Shown: positions 8,649 to 16,102, counted from the stretch's first letter. The stretch: 33,349 nt of DNA from an uncultured Sphingobacteriaceae bacterium (GCA_946887045.1 CAMPKC010000054.1:1-33349), one strand, 5' to 3'. The notes: generated from the sequence alone by a model not told the origin. Numbers and translations are program-made.

Positions 8649-9932
8649 ATGAGATTTTCTACGAACAGACGGGTTTTTGAACTTAAGGATACATTACAGG
8701 GACCACTAAAATTCAACCCTTTTGTTTATAACAAACTGTTTCTGATCTGGACTATATTAGGCCTAATCGGAGGAATTATCGCAGGCTGTTACTGGATTAT
8801 TTTAGAACATTTAACGGAACTTTTTGCAGGCGTTGAAGGAATTTATGTAATTCCACTAATGACCATCGGCGGCCTGGCAGCGGGCTTAGTTATACATAAG
8901 TTAGGCGACCCAGGTGAAATTGATCTGATAGTAGATAATATTCATTTTAACAAAGGGCGCTTAGATCCAAAAAGCAATCCATCAATGATCCTTTCGTCGC
9001 TATTATGTATTTCTGTTGGAGGAAGTTTAGGGCCGGAAGCGCCACTGGTACAGGTTGTCGGCTCAACAGGAACATACATCGCCCGAAAGCTGGGATTTAA
9101 AGGAGAAGACATACGTTCAATAACTATTGCTGGAATGGCATCGGCTTTCACCGCCTTGTTCGGAGCTCCGCTTGGGGGAAGCTTGTTTGCTCTGGAAATA
9201 TTAGACCATAAACAGGTAACGCGATATTACCAGGCTTTTATGCCAGCCCTTGTAGCAAGTTGCGCCAGTTACCTGATGTTCATTCTGATTACCCACCTGA
9301 ATTTAGGTCCAACCTGGACATTCCCATCCTACTCCAATCCTCAGGTTAATGATATTTTTTATGCTATTTTTTATTCTTTAGCAGGAGCAGCTATTGGATG
9401 GTTGTTTATTTTTATGGTGAAAAAGCTGAAGTCGGTATTCAATTTTTTTACGGTGCCAATTTATATTAAACTGGCTTTAGGTGGTTTTATACTTGGGACA
9501 ATTGCTTCATTTCTGCCTTTAACCCGATACTTCGGACACGACCAGCTGCAGGAAGTATTAACCGGAAGCTTCTCAACTGAATTTCTTCTTGCACTTCTGA
9601 TTTTGAAACTCCTTGCCATTGCTATTACAGTGACGTCTGGCTGGCGTGGAGGATTTATAATTCCTTTATTTTTTGCAGGTACTATATTGGGCGTAATTAT
9701 TTACCAATTGTTACCTGGTCAAAACCTAACATTAGTGAGTGTGTGTGTCATGGCATCACTTGTGGCCTGCGTAACCCGCACTCCTGTAAGTATCATCATT
9801 CTTTTGGGAACGATGACAGGTTTTCAATCCCTGATTCCAATCATGTTTGCTAGTTTAACAGGTTTTTTCCTGGCACCAAAAACTCCGTTAATCAATGCTC
9901 AGTTGGGAATAGACCGATCTGTTCGAAAATAA
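8649..9932 (+). CDS. CLC-family anion channel/transporter homologue with atypical filter residues
   Basis: 427 aa with the hydrophobic profile of a complete CLC protein and no C-terminal CBS domains. Conserved landmarks are GGSLGPEAPLVQ (124-135, equivalent to the canonical GxEGP loop), GMASAFTALFGAPLGGSLFALEIL (about 162-185, split helices G/H), SGWRGGFIIP (330-339, equivalent to GxFxP) and SLVACVTRTP (370-379). The usual gating glutamate position reads Leu (GSLGP), with Glu only after the proline, and the GSGIP serine loop is replaced by GDPGEI (86-91). It therefore belongs to a divergent subgroup whose ion and mechanism (channel or proton exchanger) cannot be assigned. Inner membrane. Monocistronic by spacing; its neighbours are on the opposite strand. 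Confidence 0.88.
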   Translation: MRFSTNRRVFELKDTLQGPLKFNPFVYNKLFLIWTILGLIGGIIAGCYWIILEHLTELFAGVEGIYVIPLMTIGGLAAGLVIHKLGDPGEIDLIVDNIHFNKGRLDPKSNPSMILSSLLCISVGGSLGPEAPLVQVVGSTGTYIARKLGFKGEDIRSITIAGMASAFTALFGAPLGGSLFALEILDHKQVTRYYQAFMPALVASCASYLMFILITHLNLGPTWTFPSYSNPQVNDIFYAIFYSLAGAAIGWLFIFMVKKLKSVFNFFTVPIYIKLALGGFILGTIASFLPLTRYFGHDQLQEVLTGSFSTEFLLALLILKLLAIAITVTSGWRGGFIIPLFFAGTILGVIIYQLLPGQNLTLVSVCVMASLVACVTRTPVSIIILLGTMTGFQSLIPIMFASLTGFFLAPKTPLINAQLGIDRSVRK

Positions 9933-9971
9933 TAGTGGTTTATAGCTATGCTCCTCCGCAAACTTTGATAA

Positions 9972-10361
9972 TCAAAGGCCAACCAAAGGCTCTAACACAC
10001 CTTTACGCTTCACTATATTTTTATAATCCCATTGTATGTTCCGGGCCTTCGCAAGCCACCGTTCAAGATCGCCGCGGTTAATTTGTTCGCTGGAAGTATA
10101 ACGGGCTTCGGCTGCTTTGAAAGTACCTTCGGGATATAAACCGGGTTCCTCAAATGACTGTCCGCTCCAAAATAACAATCGAATCCCACCTTTTAATTTA
10201 CTATAACCTGCAACAGGATTCCCGTTTATGAACCATACCGGATGCCCATGCCAGATTTTGCTTTCCGCCTCGGGTAAATTCTGGTTAATTTCCTGATATA
10301 GGGTGTTGCAGATTAACCTTTCTTCATCTATTTGCGAGTTGTTGTAATCTTGAATATCCAT
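9972..10361 (-). CDS. DUF1801 (YdhG-like) protein
   Basis: About 129 aa from ATG 10361; an ATG two codons upstream (10367) is equally possible. Family signs are the early helix ERLICNTLYQEINQNLPEAE, the strand pair KIWHGHPVWFINGNPVAGYS, and LRLLF-like IRLLFWSGQSFEEPG, all typical of the compact DUF1801 fold (structural relatives of frataxin-like domains). Function is unknown; members are small cytoplasmic proteins. It converges with the CLC gene, and the CTTTGAT-A-ATCAAAG dyad (9963-9977) overlaps its stop codon. Confidence 0.85.
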   Translation of the reverse strand: MDIQDYNNSQIDEERLICNTLYQEINQNLPEAESKIWHGHPVWFINGNPVAGYSKLKGGIRLLFWSGQSFEEPGLYPEGTFKAAEARYTSSEQINRGDLERWLAKARNIQWDYKNIVKRKGVLEPLVGL

Positions 10362-10367
10362 ATTCAT

Positions 10368-10681
10368 TGTCTGTATGATTTACCGTGGTTATAGTATGTT
10401 TGATACTGTAAACTTAATTAGAAATTAATGTCTACAGATACCGAAATGCGGCAATTATAGGGGGTATTTGCGCAATAGAGTTTAATTGAGTTTTGTTTGA
10501 TTACTCACAAAGTACCTTTAACTCCTTTTTGAAAGCTCTTGATGCGAGATTTTGAATGTATCCGCCACATTGTATTCCTGATTTACGCTAATCGTTATCT
10601 CTAACAAAGATGAGAAAGGTCTGCAATTGTATGTAAATCATAGCATCTGATATCTAAACCAACTTTTGCTTATTTTGCATC
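10368..10681. other. Intergenic region between DUF1801 and the nitrilase-family gene
   Basis: A 314-bp divergent intergenic stretch. It must contain the promoters of both neighbours. The best -7-like match for the plus-strand gene is TTATTTTG (10670-10677), one mismatch from TAnnTTTG and so close to the ATG at 10682 that the mRNA would be nearly leaderless. No ORF, repeat or RNA is supported. Confidence 0.4.
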
Positions 10682-11461
10682 ATGAAAATAGCATTAGCCT
10701 CACCTCCTTTTCCGAAATCAATAAATGATGGCCTTTACTGGCTTGAAAAACTAGTAAAAGATGCGGTAAAAGAAAAGGCTGAAATCATTTGTTTCCCCGA
10801 GTCTTACATTCCCGGATATCCGGGCATGGAGTATAAGGCTGAAGAACGCTCACCGGAGAAGTTGCAATGGGCCCTGAACAGAGTATGCGAAATAGCTGCC
10901 GAAAATTCAATTGCCGTTATCATTCCGATGGACTGGTACCTTCCGGAGGGAGTTACCAACATGGCGCATGTGATATCAGACACAGGTGAAATATTGGGGT
11001 ATCAAACCAAAAACCAGCTGGACCCGACAGAGGATAACATCTGGATTGCAGGCACAGAACGAAGCATTTTCGAGGTGAATGGTGTAAAATTTGGGATCAC
11101 TATATGCCATGAGGGTTTTCGTTATCCTGAATTAGTACGATGGGCCGCCAGGAACGGCGCTCAGATTGTGTTCCACCCTCACTTTGCCGGGAGCAATACC
11201 AATGGCACGAAACTTACAGAATGGGGCCACAAAGAAAATCCGTATTACGAAAAAGCAATGATGATGAGAGCGCTGGAAAATACCATATACTTTGCTAGTT
11301 CAAATTACGCTTCCATTTATCCCGAATCGGCAAGTGCAATAATCAGTCCGGACGGATCATGCATCAAGCACGAAATTTATGGAAGAACCGGTGTAATTGC
11401 AGCAGATCTTGATATTTCGCTGGCTACTGGACTGCTGGCAAAAAGATTGAAGCCTTTTTAG
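10682..11461 (+). CDS. Nitrilase / carbon-nitrogen hydrolase family protein
   Basis: 259 aa, usual length for a single-domain CN-hydrolase. The catalytic Glu-Lys-Cys triad is visible: Glu40 in CFPESYIPGYPG, Lys110 in YQTKNQLDPTE and Cys142 in ITICHEGFRYPE. The superfamily hydrolyses non-peptide C-N bonds (amides or nitriles) through a Cys thioester. The FPE-SYIPGYPG and CHEGFRYPELVRWAA contexts fit an aliphatic amidase or nitrilase-like branch, but substrate cannot be assigned. The C-terminus lacks an extra ammonia-using synthetase domain. Cytoplasmic; no signal peptide. Single gene with large gaps on both sides. Confidence 0.9.
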   Translation: MKIALASPPFPKSINDGLYWLEKLVKDAVKEKAEIICFPESYIPGYPGMEYKAEERSPEKLQWALNRVCEIAAENSIAVIIPMDWYLPEGVTNMAHVISDTGEILGYQTKNQLDPTEDNIWIAGTERSIFEVNGVKFGITICHEGFRYPELVRWAARNGAQIVFHPHFAGSNTNGTKLTEWGHKENPYYEKAMMMRALENTIYFASSNYASIYPESASAIISPDGSCIKHEIYGRTGVIAADLDISLATGLLAKRLKPF

Positions 11462-11511
11462 GAAAAGCCTCTAGATCTTAAGCAAGTTCGCGTATCACAT
11501 CCTCATTCTTA

Positions 11512-11540
11512 CATTGTGAAAATTGTGCACCAACACAATG
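11512..11540. repeat. Inverted repeat before the 158-aa lipoprotein gene
   Basis: CATTGTG (11512-11518) and CACAATG (11534-11540) form 7-bp arms around a 15-nt loop, about 50 bp after the nitrilase-family stop and about 60 bp before the next start. It could be a weak terminator or a regulator site; there is no T-run directly after it. Confidence 0.3.
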
Positions 11541-11601
11541 AAATGTATACATGTTTTTTATTTATTATCCTTATTTTTACAGGGTTCTTACCTAGCTAAT
11601 T

Positions 11602-12078
11602 ATGAAATTTTCACTACTTATTATTTATGTGCCGCTGGCATTATTTTTTTTTACTGCTTGCGATGGAAGTGGCAAAAAGGCCAGCCAAAATGAGAATGAC
11701 ACTATCTCTGCAATTAAACCGGAATGTTATATAGCGGTTTACGAGAAAGATACTGCGTATTTAAATATCCGGACTCTCGATAGGGAAAAAATCGAAGGAG
11801 ATCTTCTAATCCAATTCTGGAACAATCCTAACAATGATGGTAAATTTACAGGCCGGCGCATTGGGGATACTTTGTTTGCAGATTATTCATATACTGTCGG
11901 AACTTATAAGGAAAGGATTAATAAAAATCCTCTTGCTTTTTTGATGAAGGGCGACAGCCTGATTCTTGGTGTAGGCGAGATCGAAACTAAGATGGGAAGG
12001 TCCTATTTTAAACCTGGGGTGCCTATAAATTTCGATCGTGGGCGTTTCAGATTTGCAAGTAAAGAATGCAAGGATTGA
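11602..12078 (+). CDS. Hypothetical lipoprotein, 158 aa
   Basis: The signal MKFSLLIIYVPLALFFFTAC gives a lipobox FTAC with Cys20, followed by a DGSGKKASQNEND spacer. The mature region is beta-rich and starts CYIAVYEKDTAYLNIRTL, then GDLLIQFWNNPNNDGKFTGRR, DTLFADYSYTVGTYKERI and LAFLMKGDSLILGVGEIE. This pattern (a short antiparallel beta structure reporting 'YEKDTAYL...GDLL') recurs in small uncharacterised lipoproteins of Pedobacter-like bacteria. Role unknown; predicted to be membrane-anchored on the periplasmic side. Likely its own transcription unit. Confidence 0.78.
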   Translation: MKFSLLIIYVPLALFFFTACDGSGKKASQNENDTISAIKPECYIAVYEKDTAYLNIRTLDREKIEGDLLIQFWNNPNNDGKFTGRRIGDTLFADYSYTVGTYKERINKNPLAFLMKGDSLILGVGEIETKMGRSYFKPGVPINFDRGRFRFASKECKD

Positions 12079-12169
12079 TTGCCAAACCTTGTAAAGACGA
12101 ACACATCCCTTCAGGTGTTAATTCTTCTGCATATATTAAAGAATATCCATCAACAATCTATAAGCCAAT

Positions 12170-12905
12170 ATGAGATCTATAACCTTTAAGCACTTGTTCG
12201 TTTTACTGTTAATAATATCCGTTGCAACGTCCTGTAAAAAAGACGATTCTCCTGAAAAAGGCAAAAGTGGGCATGGCGAAATATCATACTTTGCAAAAGC
12301 GTCAGGTACCGGAATTAAGGCAGTCGCAATAAAATCAAACAGCGTTTCGGCAAACCAGGGTTTCTGTTGACTGGTCATCAGCATCTATTTATATAGAAAA
12401 AATATCTTTTGTTGGTAAGAGCAGCAATCTTATTGATACGACCATTGTGGTAGAAAAGAACGCAAACATTTTTAGTGGAGATGCTTTAGCCGGAATAATC
12501 CGCTTACCTGCAGGTTCTTACAAGGATGTAAAAGTTAAATTATTTTTAAAAAAATCGCCCTACTCTGAATTAGCTTTTAACCTTGGAGGGACATTTATAA
12601 ATACTCAGGGAGGACGAGATAGTTTAATAGTAGCAAGCTCATTACCATTCGAAGCCAATCTTGCCGTTACCGACATAACTATTGATCCTGAAGACAATTA
12701 TAAAGTGACTTTCAATTTCGACCTAAACAAAGTGTTAACAGGAATCTCCACTGAATTACTTCAGACAGTGCCTAGCCATATCATCGGACCAAATAATATA
12801 AGAACATACGCTATCTGGAAGGGCGGATCGCAAGATGTACTGCTTTACGGTCAAGTGACGACCAACTGGCAAACTGTTGCAAGTGTTGCTATATCTAAAC
12901 AATAA
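12170..12905 (+). pseudogene. Lipoprotein gene split by a +1 frameshift (DUF4382-like)
   Basis: Frame A (12170-12370) encodes a lipoprotein signal MRSITFKHLFVLLLIISVATSC (Cys22), then ...VKAVAIK-type sequence, and stops at TGA 12368-12370. A second frame, open from 12333, takes over with VSVDWSSASIYIEKISFVGK and runs to 12905 with a beta-sandwich sequence (AGIIRLPAGSYKDVKVKLFL, FNFDLNKVL). Joined at 12333-12366 by a +1 shift they form a coherent protein of about 244 aa. The whole resembles DUF4382-type lipoproteins, where a beta-sandwich with a GxYxxVxL motif is typical. Either the gene is decaying, a base was added in sequencing, or expression needs recoding; no obvious slippery heptamer is seen. 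Confidence 0.75.
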
Positions 12906-12961
12906 GAAGAGTGATAGAATAGTCAGACCACTTTATGAGTTCCAATAGAATGGTGCTACCA

Positions 12962-13312
12962 TTATGGTTCGATGCGATGCTCATCTCCCCAGTCTGACAG
13001 TGTTTGAAGCACAGGCTTCAGGCTTTGGCCAAGCGGTGTTAAACAATATTCAACCTTCGGAGGAACTTCCCGATATACAATACGCTCTATAAGTCCGTCG
13101 CTTTCCAGTTCCCGAAGCTGCAGTACCAGGATACGCTCAGAAATATTCGGCATCGAGGTTTTCAGCTGACTGTAACGCATGGTTCCGGCAACCAGCCTCC
13201 ACAAAATGGAAGGCTTCCATCGACCTCCAATCAAATTCAATGTATAGGCCATACCACATCCCTGATTTAGTGCAATTTCATTCTCAAGGTTCTTAGAGCT
13301 CTCCTTTCGCAT
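12962..13312 (-). CDS. HxlR-family winged-helix regulator
   Basis: 116 aa, standard length. HxlR hallmarks are CGMAYTLNLIGGRWKPSILW at the dimer/HTH N-terminus, MRYSQLKTSMPNISERILVLQLRELESDG (recognition helix and wing) and the C-terminal LTPLGQSLKPVLQTLSDWG. Cys19 sits at the position that senses electrophiles in some HxlR proteins, but redox sensing is only a possibility here. It is divergent from the SDR gene at 13388, an arrangement in which the regulator usually controls both itself and the enzyme. The 75-bp gap holds a palindrome over both candidate -7 boxes. Confidence 0.92.
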   Translation of the reverse strand: MRKESSKNLENEIALNQGCGMAYTLNLIGGRWKPSILWRLVAGTMRYSQLKTSMPNISERILVLQLRELESDGLIERIVYREVPPKVEYCLTPLGQSLKPVLQTLSDWGDEHRIEP

Positions 13313-13355
13313 ACCTTACATTTATGTTAATACCTAACAATTTTATCGGTACAGG

Positions 13356-13371
13356 CAAATCTATAGGTTTA
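13356..13371. promoter_or_regulatory. Candidate HxlR operator and abutting divergent -7 boxes
   Basis: AAATCTATAGGTTT (13357-13370) is a 14-bp palindrome with one mismatched pair. Read leftward, TAGATTTG (13363-13356) matches the Bacteroidota -7 consensus TAnnTTTG exactly for hxlR; read rightward, TAGGTTTA (13364-13371) matches 7 of 8 for the SDR. A dimer bound here would cover both -7 boxes. No convincing -33 TTTG is seen for either. Confidence 0.5.
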
Positions 13372-13387
13372 CTTTTAGTTTCGCTGC

Positions 13388-14146
13388 ATGAAAAAATTAT
13401 TAGATATGGAAACACTACAGAACAAGGTTGCCCTGGTAACAGGAGGCAGCCGGGGAATTGGTGCTGCTATTGTTAAGTGCCTTGCCGAACGGGGCGCATT
13501 TGTACACTTCACCTATGTGAACGGTCAGCAAAAAGCAGAAGAAGCAGTCAACTCGCTTAATGAACAAGGATATCAGACAAAGGCTATCCGTGCGGATAAC
13601 GCCATCGATGGAGAGATAAACAAAGTGATCGAAAATATTATTGAAGAGCATGGCCGCTTCGATATCCTTGTTAACAGCGCCGGCATTTTTAATGGAAAAC
13701 CTTTTCACGAACATACCATGAGCGACTTTGACACCACCTTTGCTGTAAACGTTCGTTCGGTGACGGAGGCTTGCCTGGCGGCAGCTAAATGGATGAACCC
13801 GAATGGAAGAATTGTTACCATCGGAAGCGGCATGGCCGATAAAGTTCCATTTGCCGGTGCAACATTGTACACGATGAGTAAAAGTGCTTTACAGGGACTT
13901 ACAAAAAGCCTGGCTAGAGAACTTGGATCAAAAGAAATCACCGTGAACCTTGTTCAACCGGGCTCTGTAAACACCGACATGAATCCGGAAGACTCTGACT
14001 CGGCAGATTTTCAAAGGAGCCTTATGGCTATACCCAAATATGGTCGGCCCGCGCATATTGCTGCGATGGTTTCTTATTTGGTGAGTGAGGATGCCGCGTA
14101 CACCACAGGGGCGGTATTTACGATTGATGGTGGTGCAAATAGCTAG
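13388..14146 (+). CDS. Short-chain dehydrogenase/reductase (classical SDR)
   Basis: Up to 252 aa from ATG 13388; ATG 13406 (METLQNKVALVTGG) gives the more typical SDR N-terminus. Motifs in the 252-aa numbering: TGGSRGIG (18-25) for NAD(P) binding, VNSAG (96-100), catalytic Ser147 in GSGMA, Tyr161 and Lys165 in YTMSK, and PGSVNTDMNP. Members reduce carbonyls or oxidise alcohols with NAD(P)H; an Arg after TGGS suggests NADP(H), but this is inference. Sequence is close to the broad 'SDR family oxidoreductase' group paired with HxlR in many Bacteroidota, often linked to detoxifying reactive carbonyls. Substrate not assignable. Cytoplasmic. Confidence 0.92.
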   Translation: MKKLLDMETLQNKVALVTGGSRGIGAAIVKCLAERGAFVHFTYVNGQQKAEEAVNSLNEQGYQTKAIRADNAIDGEINKVIENIIEEHGRFDILVNSAGIFNGKPFHEHTMSDFDTTFAVNVRSVTEACLAAAKWMNPNGRIVTIGSGMADKVPFAGATLYTMSKSALQGLTKSLARELGSKEITVNLVQPGSVNTDMNPEDSDSADFQRSLMAIPKYGRPAHIAAMVSYLVSEDAAYTTGAVFTIDGGANS

Positions 14147-14150
14147 GGAA

Positions 14151-14198
14151 ACCTGAGCTTTCTCCAGCAGAGTCATCTTTTCAGGTATTCTGCTGGAG
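14151..14198. terminator. Interleaved hairpins in convergent gap (bidirectional terminator?)
   Basis: CTCCAGCAGA (14162-14171) pairs perfectly with TCTGCTGGAG (14189-14198), a 10-bp stem with a 17-nt loop. ACCTGA (14151-14156) can pair with TCAGGT (14181-14186), which lies in that loop, giving crossed pairing. It lies between the convergent SDR and YdeI-like genes, as a bidirectional terminator would, but a long U-tract is absent. Confidence 0.45.
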
Positions 14199-14282
14199 GT
14201 TACCCCTTCTTGCATTTCATTTTAGAAAAACAATTCAATGCTCAGGGAAGAAACGCAATTCAACTCTCTACTGAGAGATAAA

Positions 14283-14855
14283 CTAATCATTCAATCCCTT
14301 TCCACCCAGAATTTGCGGGATGCATTTTTCAATCCTTGCTTCCCGGGTTTTGGATTGCCTGGGCGCAGAAAAATGAAGAAGATATGCTCTTTGCCGTCCG
14401 GGTGTTAACTTAAAAAAAGCAGTTTTCAAGACAGGGATTTCATCTATTTTTTGTTGAAATTCTGCGGGCATTGGGAACTCTGCGGTCTTTTTTAAAAGCA
14501 CTTTCAAACCCGCTTTTTCCGCGTCAATTGCTTCATAAATATATGCTTTGAGGATGGGCTCCAGCTTAACAATTTCCCCAAAATCGGTGAACCGGATCTG
14601 TCGTGCTGCCTGCACATTCTCCGTTTGTTGGATCAGGATGCCATTCGCATCGTTTAACAAAGCACCTTTGAAAAACAAAAGCGCGCAATATTCTTTGAAC
14701 GCATGTATTAATACAATGTTACTTTTCCCGAACATGTAGCAAGGACAACCCCACTTCACCTCTTCGGTTAATCCGCAATCGAGAACGGTCATTCTTAATT
14801 GCTCAAGTTCTTCCTGCCACTTGCCTTTAAAATAAAAATCTGCCTTAGGGTTCAT
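14283..14855 (-). CDS. YdeI/OmpD-associated (DUF1801 plus Omdp) family protein
   Basis: 190 aa with two parts. Residues about 1-120 form a DUF1801 domain (EELEQLRMTVLDCGLTEEVK, WGCPCYMFG, CALLFFKGALL). The C-terminal part (about 125-190) is the Omdp module with FFKLTPGRQRAYLLHFSAPR, KTREARIEKCIPQILGGKGL. E. coli-type YdeI was named for association with outer-membrane porin and defence against antimicrobial compounds; whether this applies here is unknown. It is the last gene of the minus-strand operon, starting one base after the DoxX stop. Confidence 0.92.
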   Translation of the reverse strand: MNPKADFYFKGKWQEELEQLRMTVLDCGLTEEVKWGCPCYMFGKSNIVLIHAFKEYCALLFFKGALLNDANGILIQQTENVQAARQIRFTDFGEIVKLEPILKAYIYEAIDAEKAGLKVLLKKTAEFPMPAEFQQKIDEIPVLKTAFFKLTPGRQRAYLLHFSAPRQSKTREARIEKCIPQILGGKGLND

Positions 14856-14856
14856 G

Positions 14857-15249
14857 TTATTTATTTATTGAGGTCAAAGAACTGATTTTTCTATCCGCCG
14901 GTCTGAAATACCATGATGTCGCGGTCAGTATTAATAATAGCACTGGCCCAAAAAAATCTTTTGCGCCATCGCCAATGGCCAGGTGAGAAAAAACAGCTCC
15001 CGACATTGCAAAGAAAAAGCCTGCATAAGCCCATTCCTTTAGTATAGGAAATTTAGGAATAAGCACTGTTACAACACCCAACAATTTCCAAATGCCCAAT
15101 ATGGTTAAAAAATAGAGAGGATAACCCAGGTGTGTCATCATATCTGCTTCCTCTTTCATTTTAATTAATTGTACTATTCCGGTAGATAGCATTCCTAATG
15201 AAAGCCAGACGGTGGCAATCCAATAGATGATTTTAGTTGTCTTTGTCAT
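14857..15249 (-). CDS. DoxX-family membrane protein
   Basis: 130 aa with four predicted transmembrane segments: about 8-25 (IIYWIATVWLSLGMLSTG), 45-62, 72-92 and 98-116. A WKLLGVVTVLIPKFP segment and LxHLAIGDG between TM3 and TM4 are typical of DoxX/DoxX-like proteins, small inner-membrane proteins of varied or unknown role, often linked to redox or thiol stress in other bacteria. It lies 6 bp after the SRPBCC gene and 1 bp before the YdeI-like gene, so these are co-transcribed. Confidence 0.9.
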   Translation of the reverse strand: MTKTTKIIYWIATVWLSLGMLSTGIVQLIKMKEEADMMTHLGYPLYFLTILGIWKLLGVVTVLIPKFPILKEWAYAGFFFAMSGAVFSHLAIGDGAKDFFGPVLLLILTATSWYFRPADRKISSLTSINK

Positions 15250-15255
15250 GGTATA

Positions 15256-15723
15256 TTATTTTAATTTACTTAAAATGTTCTCCAAACGATTATGGGCCAT
15301 ATTTATGCCTTGAGCAAAGGGTAGCTGCAGCATTTCGTCTCTGAGTGCGACAGATCGATATACAATATGCATAGTGAGTTTGCTGGTATCATCTGTAAGT
15401 TGCTCAAATTCCAAAAACTCGAGCTGAGCGTCAAAGGGCGTATTCTCCATTTCGAATGTGCGGGTGATTTTCCTGTTCGGAACAAACTCATGAATTACCC
15501 CATTGGCCTGAAACACCACCTTTCCCTGAGCATCGCTTGTTTCAAACTGCCAGCCGCCGTGCTTTTTATTTTCAAGTTTCAGCACTTTTGTCCCCATCCA
15601 CTGCTCAACAAACTCTGGTTCAGCGTAGGCTTTAAAAAGTAATTCTAAAGGCAAATCAAATTCCCTTGTAATCAAAATTTCCTGCTTGCCGTCTTCGGCA
15701 TGAATCTTAGTTTTTTGGTCCAT
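15256..15723 (-). CDS. SRPBCC / AHSA1-family protein of the ArsR operon
   Basis: 155 aa. The fold markers are ILITREFDLPLELLFKAYAE, EQWMGTKVLKLENKKHGGWQF, the central strand QGKVVFQANGVIHEFVPNRK and a final helix FAQGINMAHNRLENILSKLK. This is the START-like domain usually coupled to ArsR in Bacteroidota and Actinobacteria, a hydrophobic-ligand pocket whose ligand may relate to the regulator's inducer (inference). It starts 5 bp after the ArsR gene ends, and DoxX follows by 6 bp. Cytoplasmic. Confidence 0.92.
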   Translation of the reverse strand: MDQKTKIHAEDGKQEILITREFDLPLELLFKAYAEPEFVEQWMGTKVLKLENKKHGGWQFETSDAQGKVVFQANGVIHEFVPNRKITRTFEMENTPFDAQLEFLEFEQLTDDTSKLTMHIVYRSVALRDEMLQLPFAQGINMAHNRLENILSKLK

Positions 15724-15728
15724 ATCTT

Positions 15729-16052
15729 TTATTTTTTTGATTGGTATTCTTTCATAATGGTTTCCAGTTTATTAAATCTATCATCCCACATTTTTCGGAA
15801 TGGTTCAATAAAGTCTGCTATTTCTTTCATCTTTTTAGGATTTAAGTGATAATGGACTTCCCTCCCATTTTGCTCTTGTTTAAGCAATTCGCACTCGGTG
15901 AGTATTTGCAGGTGTTTTGAAACTGTGGGCCTTGCAGTGTCAAAGTTTGCTGCGATTGCTCCGGCAGTCATAGATTGCGATGCAACCAACACAAGGATAG
16001 CCCTTCGTGTCGGGTCTGCTATGGCCTGAAATACGTCTCGTCTTAAATTCAT
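15729..16052 (-). CDS. ArsR-family winged-helix regulator (autorepressor candidate)
   Basis: 107 aa. It begins [20 protein letters not shown], the typical ArsR N-terminus, followed by the helix-turn-helix [24 protein letters not shown] (about 28-51), [20 protein letters not shown] wing, and a C-terminal helix [22 protein letters not shown]. No ELCVCDL-type metal-thiol motif appears, so it is probably not a metal sensor; it matches the ArsR proteins paired with SRPBCC genes. First gene of a four-gene operon. Two 16-bp palindromes in its promoter (16056-16097) suggest autorepression. Confidence 0.93.
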   Translation of the reverse strand: MNLRRDVFQAIADPTRRAILVLVASQSMTAGAIAANFDTARPTVSKHLQILTECELLKQEQNGREVHYHLNPKKMKEIADFIEPFRKMWDDRFNKLETIMKEYQSKK

Positions 16053-16055
16053 TGC

Positions 16056-16071
16056 GTAGCTATTTGGCTAC
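16056..16071. promoter_or_regulatory. Operator-like palindrome O1 (ArsR promoter)
   Basis: GTAGCTATTTGGCTAC has 5-bp arms GTAGC/GCTAC. It abuts the -7 box, covers the predicted transcription start and ends 3 bp before the arsR ATG. It shares 14 of 16 bases with O2. Confidence 0.7.
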
Positions 16072-16102
16072 AAATATAAATGTAGCTATTTAACTACACA
16101 AA
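16071..16102 (-). promoter_or_regulatory. Bacteroidota-type promoter of the ArsR operon
   Basis: On the minus strand, TTTG (16102-16099), a 20-nt spacer and TATATTTG (16078-16071) match TTTG-N19/20-TAnnTTTG exactly. Transcription would start near 16065, leaving a leader of about 13 nt before the ATG at 16052. Confidence 0.75.
16082..16097. promoter_or_regulatory. Operator-like palindrome O2 (ArsR promoter)
   Basis: GTAGCTATTTAACTAC (arms GTAG/CTAC plus an inner TA/TA pair) fits entirely in the spacer between the -33 and -7 elements. It lies 26 bp centre to centre from O1, in the same orientation. Confidence 0.7.

Noticed and set aside
13928..14215. 95-codon minus-strand ORF over the SDR 3' end
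   Set aside because: Shadow of the SDR gene; contains no recognisable domain.
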